Assembly: GCF_000516985.1 (NCBI RefSeq)
Contig: NW_006917093.1
Coordinates: 1,550,001-1,614,000 of the forward strand
DNA from: Pestalotiopsis fici W106-1
Lineage: Eukaryota; Ascomycota; Sordariomycetes; Amphisphaeriales; Sporocadaceae
Length of the DNA stretch: 64,000 nt
Reading direction: 5' to 3'
This document shows positions 55,723 through 64,000 of the stretch, piece after piece; position 1 is the stretch's first letter, and the number at the start of each line of letters is the position of its first letter. The position numbers were made by a program, and so were the translations under genes. The notes beneath the pieces are model-generated. The model had not been told where the DNA came from. It saw only the letters and a list, made by a program, of their open reading frames with translations, and ran no database searches.

Positions 55723-56751
55723 ATGTGTCAGGGACACACGGTACGGATGTTGAGATGTGGCCACTCGCTCAACCACTACAGCGTACACTGCGGGCGACGG
55801 TGCTGGGAGCCTTGCGCGATATGTTCCTCTGCAGCCGAGGACGCACGAGTACACCAGTGCGACAAAGGTAAGCGTGGCGAGCGGTGCGAACGAGACCAAC
55901 CGAGTGGCCCCGAATACGTCTTGGACGATTTCTGTTCACAGTGCGATCCGGCCTGGTTGCTGTACAAGGCCAAGTCCCTCTTTGAAGACAGGCGAGAACA
56001 ACTCGAGGGACAGCGGCGCGGCAATGGTCCAGATCCCGAGCTGGACCGTATTCTCCGAGCACTCGAATCGGGATATCTCGAGGCGAGACAAAAGATCATG
56101 GACAAGAGCCCGGAGACGCAGAAGAATGTTCCTTTTCTGGCGTGCGTGGACATGATGCAGCTTGGTTTGAGTTCTCGGTGGGTAGGTAAGCGGTGCGTTT
56201 GGGGTGACTATCCCGATGATACCGGACAACTACAAAGAGCACAAAGAGAAGCTTTAGACACGTCTTGGCAGGCCAAGCTTGGTTGGGGGAGCGTTCTATC
56301 CAACCGTTCCGACTCCTTGGTTGATGAGACGGAGGAGGAGGAAATATACTATGAAGAAGAAGAGGAAGACAAGGAAAATGAAAGAGGTCCAGAGGACAAG
56401 GACCAAGTCAAGGATGAGTACAGTGAAGTCGATTGGCTCGAGATTGCGGAACTTCAAATTGATGAAAAGCAAGTCGGTGAAAAGAAGTCTGACTGGAGGG
56501 CACAAGATGCGCTACCGAAGCCAGAACTAGACCAGTTACCATCATTACTGCCTCCAGAGATGGAAAATCATGGCAGGCCTGGGAGGGACAAGGAGGCTAT
56601 GCAGGCCATGGCTTCTCCTCATCATTTACAACCGCCTGTCATAGACTTGACAGCTTCCAAAAACCGACGGCCGATCACCAGTAGCGATGCCCTGTCACGT
56701 TGGGAAGAGTTCAGGATATCAAAATCCATAGAATCTCTTCGTCGTCCGTGA
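55723..56751 (+). CDS. Hypothetical protein: Cys/His-rich head, acidic middle, SUMO-interaction-like motif
   Basis: I do not recognise a family. A single exon encodes 342 residues. Residues 1-75 hold many Cys/His in paired spacing (MLRCGHSLNHYSVHCGRRCW, CAICSSA, VHQCDKGKRGERCER, DFCSQCDPA), resembling a small zinc-binding module. A helical segment follows (AWLLYKAKSLFEDRREQLEG). The middle (DETEEEEIYYEEEEEDKEN) is strongly acidic. Near the C terminus PPVIDLTASKNRR fits a SUMO-interaction motif (V-I-D-L-T) followed by basic residues. The initiating ATG is the first in frame, but an upstream exon cannot be excluded. A nuclear regulatory role is possible; nothing more can be said. Confidence 0.6.
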   Translation: MCQGHTVRMLRCGHSLNHYSVHCGRRCWEPCAICSSAAEDARVHQCDKGKRGERCERDQPSGPEYVLDDFCSQCDPAWLLYKAKSLFEDRREQLEGQRRGNGPDPELDRILRALESGYLEARQKIMDKSPETQKNVPFLACVDMMQLGLSSRWVGKRCVWGDYPDDTGQLQRAQREALDTSWQAKLGWGSVLSNRSDSLVDETEEEEIYYEEEEEDKENERGPEDKDQVKDEYSEVDWLEIAELQIDEKQVGEKKSDWRAQDALPKPELDQLPSLLPPEMENHGRPGRDKEAMQAMASPHHLQPPVIDLTASKNRRPITSSDALSRWEEFRISKSIESLRRP

Positions 56752-57089
56752 GATCCTCGGCTAGAATGAATACAATAACTTCACATGGAGCCCATGATGT
56801 TTCAATTCCATGCACAAATATTATTCAGAAAGATCAATCAATAACTCCGCGTTTATTTTATGCAAAAATGGTGTGTATGCTAGTTGATGAATGCCCGTAT
56901 TGCCTGGTTGAAGCCCCTGCTCGCCGAATGATATCAGAAAAGGTCTGCCTGTAAATGAAAATTCCCACCAGTGTAAATGCCCTTAAAATAAGAGAAAAAC
57001 GCCCAAAATGTGTAGTATGCTGAATGCAAATGTCGTGATGGTTTTCTGACCTTCCAATTCTCATGCTCGCTCTGTATCCAGTTATGCAA
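56752..57089. other. Convergent spacer
   Basis: A 338-bp AT-rich region with the 3' ends of two converging hypothetical genes. Confidence 0.5.
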
Positions 57090-58865
57090 TCACCTGTTGT
57101 CCGGTGTTCTCGATGCTCCTAATCTGAGTGCAATATCCACTGCACTCACCACGGTGTCGTCTTTTGCGCCGTCGGCCGCCCCACGGCCAGCAGTCTCTGC
57201 TCGTTCTTTCATAATGTCCTTCTTGATGCTCCGGTACTCCGTCTTTCTACTCCTGGCTAGTTCGCCTGCTCTTCGCCGGTCGCTGGCGCTCACCAACAGT
57301 GGGACGCCGATAACAGCATCATACACCTCTCTGACTTCGGCAACAGTGACATTCTGGCGCTTTGCAACGTCCTCAAAGGGAAATCTCTCATGACAAGTCT
57401 CGGCAATATCAACGATGAGATTGCGTGCTGGCTTCCGATGCTTCGTCAACGACGTCGAGCATGACTTGGCTGGGCTCGCTGACGTCGTTGCTGGAAGCGG
57501 CGAAGGCGTAGAAGGTGTTACTTGGCGCATCTCATCTCGCCTGATGCTAGTTGGCGTCTGCGGAGGGCTGCCACTTAGTTCTGGTCTGGTCTGAGTGGGT
57601 ATCAAAGGTTGCGGATGGAATGGCATGCCGCTGTGATGATGCAGGGCTCCCTGGAAGCCCTGTAGGTGCATTGGTATCATCATGGGATGAAACCCTGGGT
57701 TATATGGCGACATCGCCATGTATTGCTGAGGTGAGGGCGGAAATGAATGCATGGGTGGACATGGTATCTGTGGCATTGCATGCGAGGTCATCTTCGACAT
57801 ACCCATCATAGGCGTTGGCAAAGCTTGAGGTTTCGGCATCATAGCTCTGTGACTCTGTGCGATGCAGGCTTGACAAGGAGCCTTGGCTCCATTGTGGTGA
57901 TTGGTAAGAGGCAGCGTCATCGGCGTAGTCGGCGTACGTGGTAATATGATAGGAGTCTGTTTTGGTTTGTCAGGTGGCTGCTCACAAGGTTGCGTTGCTG
58001 GAGGGGATGCGGGTAATGGCGTACTTGACATTGCTATATCCATATTCTTCAAAGTGGCCGGGGACGGGCTATTTATGGGCGTCATGGTCTGATTGATGAA
58101 GATTGTATGTTGATGATGATTTGCAGCAGCCATCTGGATGTCACCCTGCGGTCTCATAGAAGGGTTTCGCGGAATGTATGAAGCCTCTTGAGGGGTGTTG
58201 TGATGGCTGACCCCATCAGGGGATGACATGGTAGCATCCAGCATGGAGAATGGTGTGGTGGGACATAGCTGCTTTGGTGATAGTGGCGGCGAACTCATGG
58301 GCCTGGGTCTGCCAGCAGGTTGATTCAGAACAAAGTTGTCCAAGCATGTCGCGAGGGGCAGAGATACACCCCTCATGGCGTTTGCAGCTTCTGCATCATA
58401 AAAGTCGGGGGGCAGGCCGACCATGCCAGTGCTTATCCTTCGATCCTGAGCAGAAGCATAAGCATGTGTCTTGTTCTGTGGCTGACCGCCATTTCCTGCC
58501 ACGGTCACCACAGGAGCAGGCGTGAGCTGTAATTCAGGCACTGCAAATGGTGTGACTTGAGTTTGTACCTGGCCATTATGTTGAAACGGAGACTGATGTT
58601 CCTGTTGCGGCTGAATTGCACGACAAGATGGCCCTGTTGTGGTTGGGGGTGTAATCTTGATCTGCAATTTTGTCTGTGCGAGCTTCTGCTTCTTCACCGG
58701 CTGGGATGAGATGAACTGAATGTCATCGTCTGATCTCTTCGAAGGCACTCTTGACTGCGTGCTATAGGCTGACTTCTGTGCCGATGGGAATGATCCGAAG
58801 TGGTCATGGTTGTTGGTCTGACCTGAGCCGCCCCGAGCAGGAGCGGCGTTGGGTGGCGCAGACAT
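57090..58865 (-). CDS. Hypothetical Pro/Gln-rich nuclear-type protein with conserved C-terminal helical domain
   Basis: A single-exon frame of 591 residues with no family I can name. The N terminus has SKRSDDDIQFISSQPVKKQK: an acidic-hydrophobic strand (DDIQFISS), like a SUMO-interaction motif, directly followed by a basic KKQK nuclear-localisation-like stretch. Residues 60-470 are Pro, Gln, Met and His-rich low-complexity sequence with many PMxMP and TPTxMTLP motifs. The only ordered part is near residues 490-570: ARNLIVDIAETCHERFPFED, VAKRQNVTVAEVREVYDAVI, then RRAGELARSRKTEYRSIKKD. It resembles a helix-turn-helix of the Myb/SANT or homeodomain size class. The coding DNA lacks interruption over 1.8 kb, which supports a real gene. 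It may be a nuclear transcription-related factor, but function is unknown. Confidence 0.7.
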   Translation of the reverse strand: MSAPPNAAPARGGSGQTNNHDHFGSFPSAQKSAYSTQSRVPSKRSDDDIQFISSQPVKKQKLAQTKLQIKITPPTTTGPSCRAIQPQQEHQSPFQHNGQVQTQVTPFAVPELQLTPAPVVTVAGNGGQPQNKTHAYASAQDRRISTGMVGLPPDFYDAEAANAMRGVSLPLATCLDNFVLNQPAGRPRPMSSPPLSPKQLCPTTPFSMLDATMSSPDGVSHHNTPQEASYIPRNPSMRPQGDIQMAAANHHQHTIFINQTMTPINSPSPATLKNMDIAMSSTPLPASPPATQPCEQPPDKPKQTPIILPRTPTTPMTLPLTNHHNGAKAPCQACIAQSHRAMMPKPQALPTPMMGMSKMTSHAMPQIPCPPMHSFPPSPQQYMAMSPYNPGFHPMMIPMHLQGFQGALHHHSGMPFHPQPLIPTQTRPELSGSPPQTPTSIRRDEMRQVTPSTPSPLPATTSASPAKSCSTSLTKHRKPARNLIVDIAETCHERFPFEDVAKRQNVTVAEVREVYDAVIGVPLLVSASDRRRAGELARSRKTEYRSIKKDIMKERAETAGRGAADGAKDDTVVSAVDIALRLGASRTPDNR

Positions 58866-60158
58866 GGCTCGCAGCTCTCTTGTCTCCTGGCGGTTCGCAA
58901 GGACAGCGAGAGGTTATGGATTACAACGGGAGAGTCTCCGCTGACGAAGTAGATGCGCTTCCGTCAAGCTGCGAAATCTTGCCGGATATTTGTAGGAAAA
59001 GCGGGATGGATCGGGGAGAAAGTGACGGAATCACCGGGGGCCGGAGTTGAGTGGTAGCAAAATTGAGGAGGAGGAGACGAGACATGAGACTTCCCCCCGC
59101 AGCGAGTAATGATCGTCAATGAAGCTTCTTCCTTTGCACATGTATTGTCTGTCCTTCTCCAATTGGTGACTGAAACGAAAGTCAAAGACTCAAAACCACC
59201 CCTGCATAGGGAAAGCGAGGAGTAGTAGGAGGAAATATGTCCGCCAGTCGGTATTTGAGGTTCGTTCTCAAATCAAAGATCAACGGTTGGCACAGGATAC
59301 ACTGATGGGGCACTTCATTGTGATTGCATCCTGGAGCTTTGCGGGTATCAAAGACGGATGTTAGGCAAGGAGGAAAGGAGGGGAGGGGAGTAAAAGAAGT
59401 TGACGATGATGACAAGTCAGCTCGAGAAGGGAAGAAAAAAAAAAGATGCAAATCTGACAACTGACTGAGGTGACTGATTGACTGACTGACATGTGCTGCA
59501 GTTCATTCAGTCCCTTATTCTCTCTTGTGTATGTATGTAAGATGCGGGAAGCAACAATATAGGTGAGACCTGCCGCTGGTTGACATACCGAGCGGTGTCG
59601 CAAGTGAGTGGTTGCGGGTCTAATTGCAGGGACCAGTATTTGGTATCATCTCGCTTATCCTGGTCAGTTTGAGCGTTGAGAGTGTCTGTGCCAACGTAGT
59701 TGCTTGAAAGAGGCATCCCAGGCATGCGTGCTATCGATAGAAAGTGGGTGAATTCATGTGCAATAGATAAAAATAGACAAGAAACGATAAATGCCTACTA
59801 GTGAAGAAAGAAAGAAAAGTCTTGCAGACGCAAGAGTTGTCAAGAATAATGACTGACAATAAGAAAACAGCAAAATGGGCAAACACATTACTAACCTGTA
59901 CTATAATGCATTAGAGGTCAGTGCTTGTACATTGAAGATGCCCCGCCATGAGATGAAGCTGCCTAAGACCTCTAGCGAGGCTGCACCTTCCCCACGTTTG
60001 TTCACGTACGTACTTAATCACTGCCGCCAAAGCTGATATGCGCCCTTCAATCTGGTAGCCTTGTAGCTTGTTGAACTTCAACCTTGTCACAGACGTCAAA
60101 CTCATCATTGCGCCGTGACAAGTTTGACTACTGACATCAAAGAGGGGAAACAAATACG
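58866..60158. other. Divergent intergenic region
   Basis: Promoters of the Pro/Gln-rich gene and CSN6. It contains A-rich tracts (59436-59446) and TGAC tandem copies (ACTGACTGAGGTGACTGATT near 59459). No gene is seen. Confidence 0.45.
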
Positions 60159-61474
60159 ATGGACAACCCTCTAATCTCGTCCCAGAAGTCCTCGGACTCG
60201 GGACTCCAGGCAGTTCTTCACCCTCTCGTTCTTCTGACCATCTCCGATTACATCACCCGCTACACCCTGCGAGAGCAAAAGGGCGTGATTGCCGGCGCTT
60301 TACTGGGACAGCAGAACGGCCGCGAAGTCACAATCGAGCATGCCTTTGAGTGCGCCACAAAGGCCGAAGATGGAAACATTGTGCTGGATGGCCACTGGTT
60401 TGCCCAGAGACTGGATCAGAGTAGGTCTAGTCCTGTCATCAATCGACAACCGCCAAAGGGCAACACATGATGAAAACAAAGCTAACACATGCGTGTGCTG
60501 CAGTGCGCACCATACACAAGTCACCTCAATTAGACCTTGTGGGTTGGTACACACTACTGCCCAGGACTGGCCCGACCCCATCCATTCTCCCGATTCACAG
60601 CTGGCTCCTCTCGGAACACAACGAGTCGTCGTTGCTGCTGGCCTTCCACCCGGAAGAGGCCGTCGACCAATCGGCAGGTAGCAGACTACCTCTGACCATT
60701 TACGAGAGCAATTACGAAGTGGACGAACCCAAGGCGGACCACAACAGCGAAGACAAGGAGATGAAGGACAGCGATGCGCCTCTCAAGCTCAAGTTCCGAG
60801 AGCTGCCATACTCTGTGGAGTCCGGTGAAGCTGAGATGATCAGCATGGACTTCATTGCTCAAGGTGCCGGCAATGCGACCCTAGTCAAGCCAAAGGAGCC
60901 GGCAAAGACTGGAAGGGTGCTACAAGAAGTTGAGGGCAAGGGCAAAGAGAAGGTGGAGAAGGTGGAGGATGACAAGCAGCAAGAAGACAGCACACCTGTC
61001 CCGGATGAGCACGTACTGTCCCGGGAAGAAGAAGAACTTATTGGGTCCCTCACAACCAAGGCCAATGCCATCAAGATGCTACAAGCTCGCATAAAGCTTC
61101 TCATCACCTACCTCGAGCGACTGCCACCATCTTCAATCTCGGGCTCCCAGACGCCGTCAGCCGCCGAGCAACAGGCAGACGCTCACACGATGCCGTCGCA
61201 TACCATCCTCAGATCTATCCAGGCTTTGGTGAACCGGCTCGCACTCCTAGTACCCTCTGCCACAGAGGCTTTCCAGCAGGAACTGCTTAGTGAAGCTAAC
61301 GATGTACATCTCGTGACTCTGCTCAATGATGTCATGCAAAGTGCTATTGGCATTCGTGACATTGGCAAGAAGCATCATGCTGTGGAATCTGCCAAGAAGC
61401 AGACACGGAACTTGATGCAGCAGGTCAACCTCGATGGCGGACACATGGCAGCAGCTGGAATGGTTGACTTCTAG
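60159..61474 (+). CDS. csn6: COP9 signalosome subunit 6
   Basis: Two exons (60159-60420 and 60504-61474) with an 83-nt intron (GTAGGT to GCTGCAG) encode 410 residues. The MPN domain begins at VLHPLVLLTISDYITRYTLR and runs through GVIAGALLGQQNGREVTIEH, then after the join MRTIHKSPQLDLVGWYTLLP and PILPIHSWLLSEHNESSLLL. It lacks the JAMM zinc signature (E-x-HxH-x7-S-x2-D), as expected for CSN6, which is a non-catalytic MPN subunit pairing with CSN5. The C-terminal MPN-associated helices follow (LLITYLERLPPSSISG, HTILRSIQALVNRLALLV, NDVHLVTLLNDVMQSAIGIR). A Lys/Glu-rich insert (EGKGKEKVEKVEDDKQQED) between the parts is typical of fungi. The complex removes Nedd8 from cullins and in fungi controls development and secondary metabolism. 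Confidence 0.93.
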
Positions 61475-62051
61475 GATCGGTCGACCAACACAATCAATAC
61501 TCATGAACTGACCTCCGCAGCCCGGCGTGGATTTAAGTTGTGGAGATGAGGGCGTTTTGCATTTGCACGGCGAAAATGGCGTTCATTTAAGCACAAAAGA
61601 CTATGCGGGGAACCTTTGAATTAGGCCCCAAATTCTTGTCAGCATCACAAGGATGAATCTTTACGATAGAACAGACGATAATGAACATGATGAACGAATG
61701 TAATTCTCTATCGAGATACCCGCTGCAACCAAACAATTGTGGCAAGTCCATCTAGTCCTCTGTCTATTAACCACACAGGACTGTATCCAAACCCCATTCG
61801 AGTGGAAAAAACATCAACCTCCGGAAAAGCCAGCGCCTGATAATCTATGGTATACGAAATGATGAAAACGTGTCTTGTGTAAGCATGTCGAAAACCAACC
61901 CCAAGTCCCTCCTGATCTAGCCTTTGCGATGGAGAAACTAGGAAATTTTCTTTTTCCCCGGGGGTATTTATTTCTTACCAGAGATGCCATATTTTCTTAT
62001 TCCGTGTATTCTTATATTTCCCAAATTCTGTCTGTCCTCTTTTCGTGAACA
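61475..62051. other. Convergent spacer
   Basis: Holds the 3' ends of CSN6 (+) and polyol dehydrogenase (-). No gene is seen. Confidence 0.5.
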
Positions 62052-63547
62052 TTATACTTCGATGACAACCTTGAGAACCAGGTTGCCGTCATCGTCGACG
62101 GTCCGGCTTGCCAGCTCGAAAGCACCCTTGGCAGCATCCAGGCCCTTGAACCGGTGCGTCACCATGTCATCCAAGCTTGGAAGATTATATGCAGCACCAA
62201 CTTGACCTTGACTGCATAGCAGTCTGATGCCCGTGGGATAGGTGTTGGCGTAGCGGAAGATGCCAAGAATGTCCACCTCGCGGAGGTGGGCGGCAGACAT
62301 AGGCAGCGTCTGAATGGGCGTGCCCATGCCGACCATGATGAGTTTTCCTCCTGGTCGCGTAGCGTAGAGACAAGTATGCATGCACGTCTCCTTTCCCGTG
62401 CACTCAAAGGTGATGTCGACGCCATCGTCTTCGTCTTCGTCCTCTAGGCCGGGCGGTGGTGCTGTCAAGGCGAGAACGTCCGCAGCCAAGGCTTTGGCAC
62501 TTTCAAAGCGTCCCTCAATAGAGTCCGAGTATATACTGCCCGGGGTCATGACGCCGAGGTCGGGCGGTGTCGTAGTCCCCGAGTGAGTGGCGAAGGAAGA
62601 GCAACTGGACGAGCTGTGAAAGGGACGCGCCACAACGTAGCCATGCGTGGCAAAGCCGCGTTTAACGGCATAATCTACTCGACCTGCATCAACATCCGTA
62701 ATGGTCACTGAAGTACAGCCAGAGCGTCGCGCCATTGCTGCAGTGAGAAGTCCCACAGTGCCAGCTCCCATCACAAGAGCTGTCGAGCCAGGAGTTGGGG
62801 CAGCACGGTTGACTGCGTGTATAGCAACAGACAATGGCTCAAGAAGAGCGGCTGCTTCGAGAGACACATGGTCTGGCAATCTATGGGTATGGTCAGAGAT
62901 CTCGTGGTGCTACACTTGACTAGGCACAACTTACTTGTGGCACCAGATGGCGGGATGGTTGATCCTTTCCTGCAGAGTGCCCTGAAAATGAGGAACACTC
63001 TTGGCACTGCTCCTGAATCTCATCTTCTTGCAAAGGTTATACCTTCCTTTCCGGCAGATGGAACACTGCCCGCAAGGAAGTCCAACCTCGAGTGCTACTC
63101 TATCGCCGAGCTTGAACCCGCTCACCTGGGGCCCAATGGCCACAACGATACCAGACGACTCATGGCCAAGTGACAGTGGCGCACAAGCACAGAGGTCACC
63201 GTTGGCAAACTTTTTGTAGTAAGAAACATCAGAGCCGCATATCCCGGTAGCCTTGACCTCAATCTGAAGTTCACCAAGGGCCGGATCCTCGATACTGCGG
63301 GTTTCCTACGTTTATCATCACATGTTAATAAGCTAGCTGGGAAGAAAAGAATAAAGGGACATGGATCAGGGCAAATCCCGGCTAATGGGACTGTGTAACA
63401 GTAAGATCCTAAGGAGATATTGGAACACCAACTCACCAATCGCAGGTCCCGTGGTCCATGCAGGACGGATGCATTGATCATAGAAGATTTAGAGTGAACG
63501 GGTAGATGCATAGGCGCGATCTCGTCAATCATGACGGAGGGAGCCAT
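62052..63547 (-). CDS. Polyol (sorbitol/xylitol-type) dehydrogenase with long insertion
   Basis: Three exons (63547-63437, 63305-62935, 62880-62052) with introns of 131 and 54 nt encode 436 residues. The catalytic zinc motifs are ATGICGSDVSYYKKFANGD and LGHESSGIVVAIG. The structural zinc loop is VGLPCGQCSICRKGRYNLCK with all four Cys. The dinucleotide motif is ALVMGAGTVGLLTAAMA. These place it in the sorbitol/xylitol/L-arabinitol dehydrogenase group (NAD or NADP, cytosolic; pentose and polyol catabolism). After FATHGYVVARPF there is an insertion of about 60 residues, Ser/Thr/Gly/Pro-rich (SSSSCSSFATHSGTTTPPDL onward) and then acidic (GLEDEDEDDGVDITFECTG), interrupting the nucleotide-binding domain after the second strand. 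Typical members are 350-370 residues. Start MAPSVMIDEIAPMHL is the first ATG in the exon. Confidence 0.88.
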
Positions 63548-64000
63548 TGTGAAATATGACGACAACGGCGTGGGATGTAGTGCGGGATGAGGTTGGGGAT
63601 CGAGTATAATGATAGGAGTTTTTTTGGGGGGAGAGCGTGGGTTACAGATAGTGGACGAGTATGACCGCCCACAACTACCAGTATGGCCAAGTTTTATGAT
63701 AAGCAGGAAGGCTGATATGAATCATCAGATGGAAATGTTCATCTCTTTGCCTGACAAGACTTGCGGGTAGGCTTGAAATCAGTGATAGTTTGAGTGAAGA
63801 GAAAGACTGCAAGAGTCCAGAGAACCCCCACCCGTCTTATGTACGTAGGCAAAAGACCCGTGCAATTCCATCACTGCTATGTGATGGACAATTCTTAACC
63901 TGATGTCAGTCATGGTCCAGGAGGCATCGATGAGGAGTCTTGGGCCAGGAGCCGAGCAAGTCCAGGGTGCCGACATGTGTGAAGTGTTAATGGAAACCAT
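63548..64000. other. Right edge, upstream of polyol dehydrogenase
   Basis: Promoter and leader of the dehydrogenase. A TTTTTTTGGGGGGAG run lies near 63619. No gene is recognisable in what remains of the window. Confidence 0.4.

Overview
The window is nuclear DNA of a filamentous ascomycete, most likely a sordariomycete of hypocrealean type. The evidence is short introns (about 48-210 nt) with GTRAGN donors and CTAAC/CTGAC-like branch points, clear fungal orthologues (Cdc5/Cef1, CSN6, DcpS, CCDC124/Lso2-like), fungal NLR (STAND) genes, DUF3425 bZIP and CYSTM proteins, and scattered short tacctaggtag-type motifs between genes. I found no CRISPR array, rRNA, convincing tRNA or intact transposon. 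Exon structures were worked out by hand from splice consensus and frame continuity. Where I give a protein length, the exon lengths sum to a whole number of codons.

Layout. 1-9.3 kb: CYSTM protein (+), salicylate-hydroxylase-like FAD monooxygenase (-), ribokinase (+), an unrecognised single-pass membrane protein (-) and an AKTIP/FTS-like ubiquitin E2 variant (-). 9.3-20.4 kb is an accessory stretch: a decayed DHA2-type MFS relic, an intact monocarboxylate-type MFS transporter (-), a small cupin (-), a DUF3425 bZIP regulator (+) and two different zinc alcohol dehydrogenases (- and +), set among AT-rich gene-poor spacers. This looks like a small catabolic or metabolite-processing cluster without a backbone synthase. 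20.4-25.7 kb: CCDC124-like ribosome-associated factor and a ten-exon SNF2/Rad5-16-type ATPase with a degenerate RING.

25.7-31.0 kb is immunity or incompatibility related. A NACHT NLR carrying C-terminal C2H2 fingers and an unnamed conserved tail is divergent from the SNF2 gene, and a truncated HET-domain relic lies just beyond it. 31.0-45.7 kb holds two tandem GFA/CENP-V-type zinc proteins, Cdc5/Cef1, a DHA2 MFS transporter, a hexokinase-family kinase with an 18-nt exon, a GILT-type thiol reductase and DcpS. The last two CDSs overlap tail to tail by 35 bp.

45.7-64 kb: an alpha/beta hydrolase, an intracellular GH43 xylosidase/arabinosidase with a candidate XlnR/Xyr1 site upstream, a second NLR (PNP_UDP - NACHT - about 12 ankyrin repeats, some recently duplicated), a Cys-rich/acidic hypothetical protein, a Pro/Gln-rich nuclear-looking hypothetical protein, CSN6, and a polyol dehydrogenase with an unusual insertion.

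Most features are core or common accessory genes. The parts most worth following up are the NLR-C2H2 gene with its neighbours, the ankyrin NLR, and the MFS-cupin-bZIP-ADH block. No wholly new system can be demonstrated from sequence alone.
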